The notes under the pieces: model-generated
What the model was told of the DNA's origin: nothing
The model's input: only the letters and a program-made list of their open reading frames with translations
Databases searched by the model: none
Shown: in pieces, positions 1 through 6,686 of the stretch
How the letters are laid out: each line of letters begins with the position of its first letter
Position numbering within the stretch: position 1 is the first letter of the stretch
Position numbers and translations under genes: made by a program
Source: JBFLVQ01 sp040758525
Lineage (GTDB): Bacteria; Acidobacteriota; Blastocatellia; Chloracidobacteriales; JADJPF01
DNA: 12,762 nt
NCBI GenBank assembly: GCA_040758525.1
Contig: JBFLVQ010000228.1
Span: 1-12,762 of the forward strand
Direction of reading: 5' to 3'

Positions 1-23
1 TGTTAAAGATAGCAAGCTGAGGG

Positions 24-52
24 TTGGGGAGGCCGCCAATGGCACTCCCCAA
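24..52 (-). terminator. Hairpin downstream of the amidase gene, possible terminator
   Basis: An 8-base perfect inverted repeat (TTGGGGAG at 24-31, CTCCCCAA at 45-52) is extended inward by GCC/GGC with one bulged base. It begins about 33 bases after the amidase stop codon. No T-run follows on the minus strand, so it is not a canonical intrinsic terminator. It may be a weak terminator or an mRNA 3'-end-stabilising hairpin. Confidence 0.3.
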
Positions 53-84
53 TAAAATATCAAATGCGGCCTTTGAATGCGGTT

Positions 85-1506
85 TCAGTGAATTGGAGGA
101 CGGCGATGGGCCCAAGGTCGTGCCTCTTCTAGTTGTGCAGCCAGTCGAAACAGCGTTGCTTCATCACCAAAACGACTAATAAAATGGCTGCCTATTGGTA
201 ACCCTTCGGCATTCCAATAGAGCGGCACACTCATAGCTGGTTGTCCTGTGATATTGCAGATAGGAGTAAAAGGCACAAAAGCAGCCGCTCGGAAGAGTCC
301 TTGTAAGGGATTATCAGCAGTAGCTTCAAATTGGCCTAATGGCAATGGTGGCGATGCTAGCGTAGGTGTGAGTAAAACATCATAGTTGATAAATAACTGT
401 GCCACTTGGCGAGAGACCTTCTGTAATGCTTTAATTGCAGCAAGACATTCTACCGCACTGATCTGATGCCCTCTCTGATATAGCGCCCAGGTGAGTGGTT
501 CAAATAGTTCTTCAGTAGGTTGGTGACCTAAATCGCGTGCCCAATCGTCAATTATTAACGATACATTGGCTGACCATAATGGAATGAAATGCTCTGTCAT
601 TGTTTCACTATCTAATTTCACATCAAACTCGACAACTTCATGGCCAAGATCAGCACAGAGCTTTGCTGCATCTTGTACAGCAGCTATACAGTCTGGATGT
701 ATATCCACACCCGAAGGTGCCTTAGCTGTGAAAGCAATACGTAAACGCCCAGGGTTGGCAGCTACTTCGGCAAGAAATGGACGTGCTGGTGGGGGTGCAC
801 AATAAGGATCGCCTAAATCTGGTCCCGCTGTAGCATCTAACAATGCCGCACTATCACGTACTGAACGAGTGAGAGCATGCTCAGCAACCAGTCCACACAT
901 CATATCACCAAACTCAGGACCAAGCGGATTGCGCGCACGTGTTGGTTTAAGGCCAAATAGACCACAGCAAGAAGCGGGAATACGAATCGATCCACCACCA
1001 TCATTAGCATGTGCCATTGCTACTAAACCAGCCGCCACTGCTGCTGCTGAACCTCCACTTGAGCCGCCTGTGATATGTTCTCTATTCCAAGGATTACGGC
1101 TAGCACCAAAACGATGTGGCTCAGTGGTAGGCAAGATACCAAATTCTGGAGTATTTGTTTTACCTACGACAATCAGACCAGCTCGTTTGTATCTTGCCAC
1201 CAGCTCACTATCATAATTTGCTATATGATCACCAAGAAAAGCGGAGCCATCGGTTATTCTTACACCAGCATAGGAGGCGAGTAGATCTTTAAGAAGGAAA
1301 GGCACACCAGTAAAGGGACCTTTAGGAAGATCACTCTCTGCCTGTCTACGCGCCATCTCATACATAGGCGTGATTACCGCATTAAGCTGAGGATTTAATT
1401 GCTCAATACGTGTGATCGCAGCATCTACTAGCTCTATTGGCTTTACTTCGCCCTGGCGCACTAGCGCAGCCTGGGAAGTTGCATCCAGGAAAGCAAATTC
1501 GTCCAT
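85..1506 (-). CDS. Amidase signature family hydrolase
   Basis: A 473-residue enzyme of the amidase signature family, which hydrolyses C-N bonds of amides through a Ser-cisSer-Lys triad. From the chosen start, the Lys lies in LLKD (about K73), the Gly/Ser-rich GGSSGGS carries the cis-Ser (about S149), and the nucleophile is in GGGSIRIP (about S173). The 24-residue Ser-Ser spacing matches the family (FAAH, GatA). Start: ATG at 1504-1506, preceded by GGAG seven bases upstream. The longer frame from 1566 would overlap ftsY and lacks this site. It follows ftsY by 16 bases and is probably the last gene of the polX-MBL-ftsY unit. No gatB or gatC is in view, so a general amidase is more likely than GatA of the tRNA-dependent amidotransferase. 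The substrate cannot be read from the sequence. The protein looks full length and cytosolic, with no signal peptide. Confidence 0.9.
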   Translation of the reverse strand: MDEFAFLDATSQAALVRQGEVKPIELVDAAITRIEQLNPQLNAVITPMYEMARRQAESDLPKGPFTGVPFLLKDLLASYAGVRITDGSAFLGDHIANYDSELVARYKRAGLIVVGKTNTPEFGILPTTEPHRFGASRNPWNREHITGGSSGGSAAAVAAGLVAMAHANDGGGSIRIPASCCGLFGLKPTRARNPLGPEFGDMMCGLVAEHALTRSVRDSAALLDATAGPDLGDPYCAPPPARPFLAEVAANPGRLRIAFTAKAPSGVDIHPDCIAAVQDAAKLCADLGHEVVEFDVKLDSETMTEHFIPLWSANVSLIIDDWARDLGHQPTEELFEPLTWALYQRGHQISAVECLAAIKALQKVSRQVAQLFINYDVLLTPTLASPPLPLGQFEATADNPLQGLFRAAAFVPFTPICNITGQPAMSVPLYWNAEGLPIGSHFISRFGDEATLFRLAAQLEEARPWAHRRPPIH

Positions 1507-1522
1507 ATTATCGCTCCATAAT

Positions 1523-2836
1523 TTAATCGAAGAGACTATTGACGTAATCTTCAGGAGAAAATTCAACTAGATCATCGAGTCTTTCACCAATACCTACATA
1601 ACGTATATTGATACCAAGCTCTTTAGCAATTGCGACAACAATACCACCCTTGGCAGTGCCATCCAGTTTTGTTAGCACAATACCTGTGACTGGTACTGCT
1701 TTAAGAAATTGACGTGCTTGCTCAAGACCATTCTGTCCAGTAATGGCATCTACAACTAGCAGTACTTCATGTGGCGCACCAGGCACTTCACGTTCGGCAA
1801 TACGTTTCATCTTCTCCAATTCTGCCATTAGGTTGACCTTGGTATGCAGACGCCCGGCAGTATCAACGATCAATACATCGGCATCGCGCGCTCTAGCAGC
1901 AGCTAGTGAATCAAAGAGTACCGCAGCCGGATCAGTTCCCTTCTTCTGCTGAATGAGCGGCACACCGGTACGCTCAGCCCAAATGGCAAGTTGATCACTG
2001 GCAGCCGCGCGGAAAGTATCCGCTGCACAGATCAATACATCATTACCCTCGGCCTTGATACGATTAGCAAGTTTGCCAATCGTAGTGGTCTTGCCTACAC
2101 CATTCACGCCAACAATCATCATCACATAAGGGCGGATATCAGGACTGACTTCGGTCTCAGAAGCAATACCCTTCTTGCCAGGATCTTTCAAAATCTCTAG
2201 TAACTGATTTTTCACCAGCCGCTTCAATTCCTCAAAGTTATTTACCTCTTTACGATCAACCTGCTTGCGCGCATTCTCAATAATCTCCATCGCTGTTTGT
2301 ACACCAATATCGGCGCCAATCAATGCTTCTTCGAGACTATCGAGTACTTCGGCATCAATCACCTTTTTGCCGTGAATGACGTCGCCTATGCGGCTCATCA
2401 AGTTCTCGCTAGTACGATTAAGAGAGGTTTTCCAGCGCTGGAAAAGACTCTGCTTCTCGACCTCCTCCGACTCAGCGCGAGCATAAGCAGGTAAAGGTTT
2501 CTCTACCGTCTCAGCAGGTTTAGCAGCGCTTTCTTGGCCCCACCCCCAACGTTCCCAAAAACGCTTCTTCTCTTGTTCCGGCGCAGTCTCAATAGGTGTG
2601 GCCGGCTCACTAACCGGCGGGCTGATCGGCTCTGTAGGCATAATGGGCGGCGCCGTATCAGTAGATGTTGGTGGCATCTCTACTGAAGAGGTTTCTGTCT
2701 CTTCCGTACGCCCGAAGAAGCGTTGAAAAAAGCCCGCCTTTTCTGTAGCTTGGGGTTGTGTATCAATAGATGGCGATGGTGACGGGCTCGGCGTTTCTGT
2801 CTCCTGTTTCTTTGTGCGCTTCCAAAAAAGTCCCAT
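1523..2836 (-). CDS. ftsY: Signal recognition particle receptor FtsY
   Basis: SRP receptor GTPase that docks ribosome-SRP complexes at the inner membrane for co-translational insertion. The 437 residues comprise an acidic, Pro/Ser/Thr-rich A domain (about 1-130), a helical N domain (about 131-220) and the GTPase G domain. G-domain motifs visible are GVNGVGKT (243-250, P-loop), DTFRAAA (273-279, the SRP GTPase insertion region), DTAGR (325-329), TKLDGTAKGG (389-398) and GIGE (415-418). The C-terminus, DLVEFSPEDYVNSLFD, is typical. The A domain is longer than in many species and contains four aromatic-basic patches (see findings). GAGG lies just upstream of the ATG. The gene sits 48 bases after the MBL-fold gene and 16 before the amidase, all on the minus strand, suggesting co-transcription. 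Confidence 0.97.
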   Translation of the reverse strand: MGLFWKRTKKQETETPSPSPSPSIDTQPQATEKAGFFQRFFGRTEETETSSVEMPPTSTDTAPPIMPTEPISPPVSEPATPIETAPEQEKKRFWERWGWGQESAAKPAETVEKPLPAYARAESEEVEKQSLFQRWKTSLNRTSENLMSRIGDVIHGKKVIDAEVLDSLEEALIGADIGVQTAMEIIENARKQVDRKEVNNFEELKRLVKNQLLEILKDPGKKGIASETEVSPDIRPYVMMIVGVNGVGKTTTIGKLANRIKAEGNDVLICAADTFRAAASDQLAIWAERTGVPLIQQKKGTDPAAVLFDSLAAARARDADVLIVDTAGRLHTKVNLMAELEKMKRIAEREVPGAPHEVLLVVDAITGQNGLEQARQFLKAVPVTGIVLTKLDGTAKGGIVVAIAKELGINIRYVGIGERLDDLVEFSPEDYVNSLFD

Positions 2837-2884
2837 GTTTCCTCAATAAAAAACGGTATATGTTGTAAACAAGGTAATCGAAAT

Positions 2885-3658
2885 TCAATCCAAAGTAAAT
2901 CTCATTAGGTCTTGTGCCAGCGTAATCTGACCAGCAAAGCTGCGGCGACATTGGCCTAGTATATCAATATCCTCACAAATTGGATAAAAATGGCTGAGCA
3001 CTAGATGCTTTACATTAGCCGCCGCGGCAATACGACCAGCCAGTCCTGGAGTAAGATGCCCATTTATCTTTGCTTCATCTGGTGTAGAGCATTCCAGTAT
3101 CGCTAGATCCGCATTATGACAGAGTTCGATAATGGAATCACAATAATCTGTATCGCCTGAATAGGTGATGACACCTCTGTCAGTCTCTATACGATAACAA
3201 TATGCTGGATATGAATGCGCAACCGTACGCGCTGCTACTGTATAACCTTCGCCTGCCAATATCGCCGTACTGGTTGGGCTAGCGTCCAGTTCACTAAATT
3301 TTAATTCAAACTCTTCTGGCACCAACCAGCGGCCAAAAGCCTCTGCAAGCTTCTCATAGAGTCGTTTTATTCCCACAGGACCAACAATCTCTAATGGTCG
3401 TGTACGCGCATAACCAGGGATACGCGAGCCAAAGATAATCGCAATCAGATCACAGATGTGATCAGGATGAAAATGGGATACTAACACTCGATCAAGATCC
3501 GTAAGAGAGAAGCCTGCTTGTGCTAGTTTGCGAGTTGAACCGGGTCCACAATCAAGCATTAAACGCTGCTCACCAACCACTACTAGATAACCGGCGGCGC
3601 CACGTGTTGGCGTAGGTACCGCTGTTCCTGAACCAAGTATTACCGTGGTAACACTCAT
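2885..3658 (-). CDS. MBL-fold metallo-hydrolase, RNase Z-like
   Basis: A 257-residue metallo-beta-lactamase-fold hydrolase with every expected metal ligand: HFHPDH (62-67, the HxHxDH motif), H148 in AHS, D169 in YSGDTDY, H201 in GHLTP and H223 in LSHFYP. The layout (N-terminal LGSGTAVP, then LDCGPGS) resembles RNase Z/ElaC-like proteins. It is shorter than tRNase Z of about 300 residues and I see no clear tRNA-clamping exosite arm, so tRNA 3'-processing is not assured; a phosphodiesterase or other hydrolase role is equally possible. The start ATG overlaps the polX stop in ATGA (3655-3658), which implies translational coupling to polX. No signal peptide is apparent, so it is probably cytosolic. 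Confidence 0.88.
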   Translation of the reverse strand: MSVTTVILGSGTAVPTPTRGAAGYLVVVGEQRLMLDCGPGSTRKLAQAGFSLTDLDRVLVSHFHPDHICDLIAIIFGSRIPGYARTRPLEIVGPVGIKRLYEKLAEAFGRWLVPEEFELKFSELDASPTSTAILAGEGYTVAARTVAHSYPAYCYRIETDRGVITYSGDTDYCDSIIELCHNADLAILECSTPDEAKINGHLTPGLAGRIAAAANVKHLVLSHFYPICEDIDILGQCRRSFAGQITLAQDLMRFTLD

Positions 3659-5376
3659 AAAGCCATTGCTCCGATCTCATGTTGAAATTCAGCAAGTGGC
3701 AATGTGTTAAGAACATCACTGCAGGTAAGTCCAGCACGGCGCGCGGTGATAATACCATAAAGGCGTGCCGACATACCCTCTATAGAATGTGCATCAGTTG
3801 AAATAATGAAGCGCACTCCAGCCTCCTGAGCAGCACGTAAATTCTCAGCAGATAGATCCAGACGATAAGGGTTTGAATTTAACTCCAGACAGACACTATG
3901 CTGCTGAGCAGCTTCTATGACACGAGAAAGATCTATCTCATAACCTGGTCGCCTTCCTAGTAAACGACCGGTGGGATGGGCAAAGACATCGACTAAACCG
4001 GTCTCAAAAGCTTGTAAGACACGCTGCGTAATACGCCTGCTTGGCTGTGCAAAACCACTATGTACAGAAGCAATAACAAAATCGAGCCGTTCTAGCAGTT
4101 CAGGCGAGAAATCTAGTGCGCCATCAGAAAGAATATCTACCTCGGATCCTCTCAGTATATGCAAGCCGTCCATCTGCGCATTGATTGTATCAATTTCATG
4201 CATCTGTGCAATTAGATGTCTTTCATCTAGTCCATTGGCAATAACGGAAGATTTGCTATGATCGGTAATGGCAATGTACTCTAGACCGGCGGCCTGTGCA
4301 GCTTGTGCCATTTCACGTACAGTGTTATTGCCATCAGAAGCGATCGTATGCATATGTAGATCACCACGTAGATCTTCCATTTTGATTAGCCTGGTCGAGA
4401 GGCTAAGATCGATCTTATCGATCGGCAATTCGCGTAGTTCAGGAGCAACTAGTGGCAAGCCTAACATCTCATAGAGCGCTGCCTCGTCAGCCAGTTGCTG
4501 TCGCTTGCCAGCACGTTGATAGATCGCACGCGCTTCCAATCGTAATCCCTGGGCAGTTGCTAGCTCCTGAAGTGACTGGAAATGTGCTGACGATGAACTT
4601 GTCTGTACTAATGCCACTGCCCATTGTGCTGGCTCAACCAGTTCAAAACGTGTTCGTAGAGAAGGATGGAAAATAAGATCAACACGTGTAGGAGTGAGCG
4701 CTTCAACCGCCTTTACACCAGGCAATCGTGCCAGTTGCTGAGCTACCTCGCCACCATTGGCAGCGATAATAAGAATCTCAACAGATTTTATCAACTCCTG
4801 GCCACGCCGCGCCGCACCGGTCAAAATCACCGACTCTACATCATCAATAGCCAGTAACTCTGGCTCGACCACAGCAAATAGATTATACGCCTCATGTAGC
4901 AAAAGCAGTTCACGTGTCTGTTTAAGGCGAGTGATCGACTTGATAATGCGGTCAACCGTCTTCTGGCTTATACCAGCAATAATGTGCAGCTTGCCTGTTA
5001 AGGCAAAAGCCTCTAACTGTTCCAGACTGCTAATCTGATAGTCACGGAAGAGGCGTTGCGCTGTCTTCATTCCTATCCCATTAACCTGCAAAAGATCCAG
5101 TGTGCTTTCTGGCACTTCACGCTTGACCTGTTCATAGACACTACAACTGCCGGTAGTGACCAACTCGATAATATTCGCGCTAATTGTCTTACCTACACCT
5201 GGGATCGCCTGCAGCGCCTTACTCCCTTGCCGCGCCAGTGCCACCAATGGCTCATGATAATCCTCTATGGTATCAGCAGCTACACGATAAGAACGGATCT
5301 TAAAAGGATTCTCTTCCTTGAACTCCATCAAATCGGCAACGCGGCGAAACACCAAAGCGATCTGTTGGTTGTCCAT
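3655..5376 (-). CDS. polX: PolX family protein: HhH, Pol beta-like and PHP exonuclease domains
   Basis: A 573-residue protein with the standard bacterial PolX length and order: N-terminal helix-hairpin-helix segments (LQAIPGVGKT near 55-64, LLQVNGIGMKT near 95-105), a Pol beta-like nucleotidyltransferase region (about 160-290) and a C-terminal PHP domain (about 335-573). The PHP metal ligands are all present: H341/H343 in LHMH, D372/H373 in ITDHS, E412 in GSEVD, H439 in ASVHS, H467 in FAHP and D528/H530 in STDAH, so 3'-5' exonuclease or phosphoesterase activity is expected. The polymerase site looks degraded: the family GSxRRxxExxxDxD reads as TGAARRGQELIKSVEIL (186-202), so the Asp pair becomes S198 and E200. 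D233 in VDLIF may be the third carboxylate. GAGGAAG precedes the ATG by six bases. Presumed role is base-excision or gap repair, mainly as a nuclease. Confidence 0.93.
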   Translation of the reverse strand: MDNQQIALVFRRVADLMEFKEENPFKIRSYRVAADTIEDYHEPLVALARQGSKALQAIPGVGKTISANIIELVTTGSCSVYEQVKREVPESTLDLLQVNGIGMKTAQRLFRDYQISSLEQLEAFALTGKLHIIAGISQKTVDRIIKSITRLKQTRELLLLHEAYNLFAVVEPELLAIDDVESVILTGAARRGQELIKSVEILIIAANGGEVAQQLARLPGVKAVEALTPTRVDLIFHPSLRTRFELVEPAQWAVALVQTSSSSAHFQSLQELATAQGLRLEARAIYQRAGKRQQLADEAALYEMLGLPLVAPELRELPIDKIDLSLSTRLIKMEDLRGDLHMHTIASDGNNTVREMAQAAQAAGLEYIAITDHSKSSVIANGLDERHLIAQMHEIDTINAQMDGLHILRGSEVDILSDGALDFSPELLERLDFVIASVHSGFAQPSRRITQRVLQAFETGLVDVFAHPTGRLLGRRPGYEIDLSRVIEAAQQHSVCLELNSNPYRLDLSAENLRAAQEAGVRFIISTDAHSIEGMSARLYGIITARRAGLTCSDVLNTLPLAEFQHEIGAMAL

Positions 5377-5396
5377 TATTTACTTCCTCAATTTTT

Positions 5397-5425
5397 AAGA
5401 TACTGCGACATAATTGGGGAGGCAA
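5397..5425 (-). promoter_or_regulatory. Candidate sigma-70 promoter for the polX operon
   Basis: On the minus strand, TTGCCT (5420-5425) and TATCTT (5397-5402) are separated by exactly 17 bases; each matches the -35/-10 consensus at four of six positions. Initiation would fall about 10-15 bases before the Shine-Dalgarno sequence of polX. It lies between the upstream operon's terminator and polX, where a promoter is expected. This is a consensus match only. Confidence 0.35.
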
Positions 5426-5450
5426 CACAGCATTACGGATAGGCAAAGGA

Positions 5451-5484
5451 AAACCACAACCAGACGATTGTCTAGTTGTGGTTT
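5451..5484 (-). terminator. Intrinsic terminator of the sigma-4/hypothetical operon
   Basis: A perfect 10-base inverted repeat (AAACCACAAC at 5451-5460, GTTGTGGTTT at 5475-5484) continues inward as AGAC/GTCT around a four-base loop, with one C/A mismatch. On the minus strand the stem is followed by TTTTCCTTT. It starts 22 bases after the stop of the 145-residue gene. Strong stem, tight loop and U-rich tail support Rho-independent termination, separating this unit from the polX operon. Confidence 0.8.
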
Positions 5485-5506
5485 ATTAAAGATTGGTTAA
5501 AAGCAG

Positions 5507-5944
5507 TTAATTGATGTAGTCGCTGTCAAGTAATGGTACATCCTCAACAGATGTAGCCTCTTCTACTAAATCTTCTATCACCATATCTACTACTTGCCTG
5601 GCAGGATCCGTCTGCTCTCCATTGAAATTGACTCGTACATTCATTATCGGACGCTGCGCATGAGGATCTAAGGTAACGGTGACAATACGGTTATTAATGG
5701 TAGTGGGCTCGTTCGTTTCGAAGATACCTTGGAGAGTACGGACAATTGTAGCGTAATCTTCTAGGCTAAGGTTCTCCGTTTCTAGCAAGTTCCAATTGGA
5801 ATTGATATGGGCGCTAAAGAGCAGTCTATCTTTGTCGAAGCAGATACGGCAGCGTTCTGCCTCCTGCCAATAGGCTTCACAGCAGAGTTCCACCAAGCGA
5901 TTGAGTACCGATTGTTCATCTTGATTGAGCTTTCTCGTGTACAT
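5507..5944 (-). CDS. Hypothetical protein, 145 residues, partner of the sigma-4 protein
   Basis: I do not recognise this family. The protein is acidic, soluble and without signal peptide or membrane segment. The N-terminal half looks helical (NQDEQSVLNRLVELCCEAYW, about 7-26) with three Cys (22, 23 and one in ERCRICFD, plus a further C in that motif). The middle and C-terminal half alternates like beta strands (IVTVTLDPHAQRP, IMNVRVNFNGEQ) and ends in an acidic tail rich in Asp/Glu. The start is supported by AAAGGGG about six bases before the ATG. It lies 31 bases downstream of the sigma region-4 gene and before a strong terminator, so the two are almost certainly co-transcribed. That makes a regulator, cofactor or target of the sigma-like protein possible, but this is inference from position only. 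Confidence 0.75.
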   Translation of the reverse strand: MYTRKLNQDEQSVLNRLVELCCEAYWQEAERCRICFDKDRLLFSAHINSNWNLLETENLSLEDYATIVRTLQGIFETNEPTTINNRIVTVTLDPHAQRPIMNVRVNFNGEQTDPARQVVDMVIEDLVEEATSVEDVPLLDSDYIN

Positions 5945-5975
5945 ATTTCGCCCCTTTCTTATTAAACCAGTGTCA

Positions 5976-6317
5976 TCAGGCGATGCGCAAATTATAGGTG
6001 AGCGCCGATGAGAGTGGTTGTCCCCTCAGTAACTGACGTAGGTCGAGTCTGGCTTTGTGAATTTGCTGTCTAACCATAATACTGCTAATACCGAGCCTTT
6101 CTGCGATCTCCTCGGTTTCCCAGCCACACACATCGTGCAGTTGAATAATAACACGGTAGCTAAGCGGTAGCTGTGCAATTGCACGCTGCAACCCGGCAGA
6201 ATTGACCATTAGTGGGGCTGTTGCGGTTGTAGAGATTGATAGCATCAGTTTCGCACCTGCCCAGACTCGCGCTATCGTGTTGTCGAGCACAGTAAAGAAC
6301 CTCCATTTATTAATCAT
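5976..6317 (-). CDS. Small protein with sigma-70 region 4 only
   Basis: A 113-residue protein whose residues about 43-97 match the region 4 helix-turn-helix of ECF sigma factors: LQRAIAQLPLSYRVIIQLHD, then GWETEEIAERLGISSIMVRQ and a basic recognition/tail helix QIHKARLDLRQLL. This region contacts the -35 element and the RNA polymerase beta flap. Residues 1-40 do not resemble region 2, so the -10-binding and core-binding half is absent. GGGAGG sits seven bases before the ATG, supporting a genuine short gene rather than a truncated one. It is first in a two-gene unit with the 145-residue protein. It may act as a DNA-binding regulator or a split-sigma subunit; decay from a full ECF factor cannot be excluded. 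No convincing promoter is visible upstream. Confidence 0.75.
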   Translation of the reverse strand: MINKWRFFTVLDNTIARVWAGAKLMLSISTTATAPLMVNSAGLQRAIAQLPLSYRVIIQLHDVCGWETEEIAERLGISSIMVRQQIHKARLDLRQLLRGQPLSSALTYNLRIA

Positions 6318-6686
6318 ACCCCATCCTCCCTAACAATCTATATAGGTTTAATTGTCGATCACAGTTAGCAAACTCTGCGCCATCAATTTTCATCAGCACG
6401 GATATATTTACATTTTCTGTAATCTATTAGGGAATTACGGCAGCGTTCGGTAGTAAATCCAGCAATACACTACTGTAGAGATGCGGTCTTCCCCTAATGA
6501 TGTAGAGGAAATATGCTACGTATGCACCAGAACGGGGCAGCAGTTTTGATACAGTTGTATAACAATAATACATTCCATTAATCAAGTCAGTTCATAAGAT
6601 AATGAGACTGGCTGCGCTCTGTGGTAAAATGGTCTTTTTTTGCGGCATCAATCCCGCTATTGTTATCTGATCACAATAAAGTAGAA
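6318..6686. other. Divergent intergenic region
   Basis: A stretch of 369 bases without a convincing gene lies between the minus-strand sigma-4 gene and the plus-strand membrane protein. It holds the sigma-4 Shine-Dalgarno at its left end, a nested inverted repeat (ATTAGGG 6426-6432 with CCCTAAT 6492-6498; GTAGT 6450-6454 with ACTAC 6469-6473) and a plus-strand promoter candidate at 6546-6574. A 22-codon frame (6513-6581) begins after GAGG but overlaps that promoter candidate. No sigma region 2 remnant was recognised on the minus strand. Confidence 0.5.
6546..6574 (+). promoter_or_regulatory. Candidate sigma-70 promoter for the membrane glycosyltransferase-like gene
   Basis: TTGATA (6546-6551, five of six to consensus) and TACATT (6569-6574, four of six) are spaced by 17 bases. 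Initiation would be near 6581, leaving a leader of about 105 bases to the preferred ATG. Consensus match only. Confidence 0.4.

Noticed and set aside
1..115. A minus-strand frame overlapping the amidase end and open to the left edge, reading LLGSAIGGLPNPQLAIFN near the edge
   Set aside because: It has only a possible TTG start inside the amidase gene and too little sequence to recognise. The hairpin at 24-52 would lie within it.
1507..1566. Extended N-terminus of the amidase from an ATG at 1566
   Set aside because: The extension overlaps the ftsY 3' end, does not resemble amidase sequence, and the ATG at 1506 has a GGAG ribosome site.
6318..6440. A promoter for the sigma-4 operon around the TATATA near 6336-6341 on the minus strand
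   Set aside because: No acceptable -35 hexamer lies at 16-18 bases spacing. The nearest, TTGCTA, is 21 bases away.
6513..6581. A 22-codon leader-peptide-like frame with GAGG before its ATG
   Set aside because: It has no recognisable attenuation features, and the better promoter candidate for the downstream gene lies inside it, so it would not be on that transcript.
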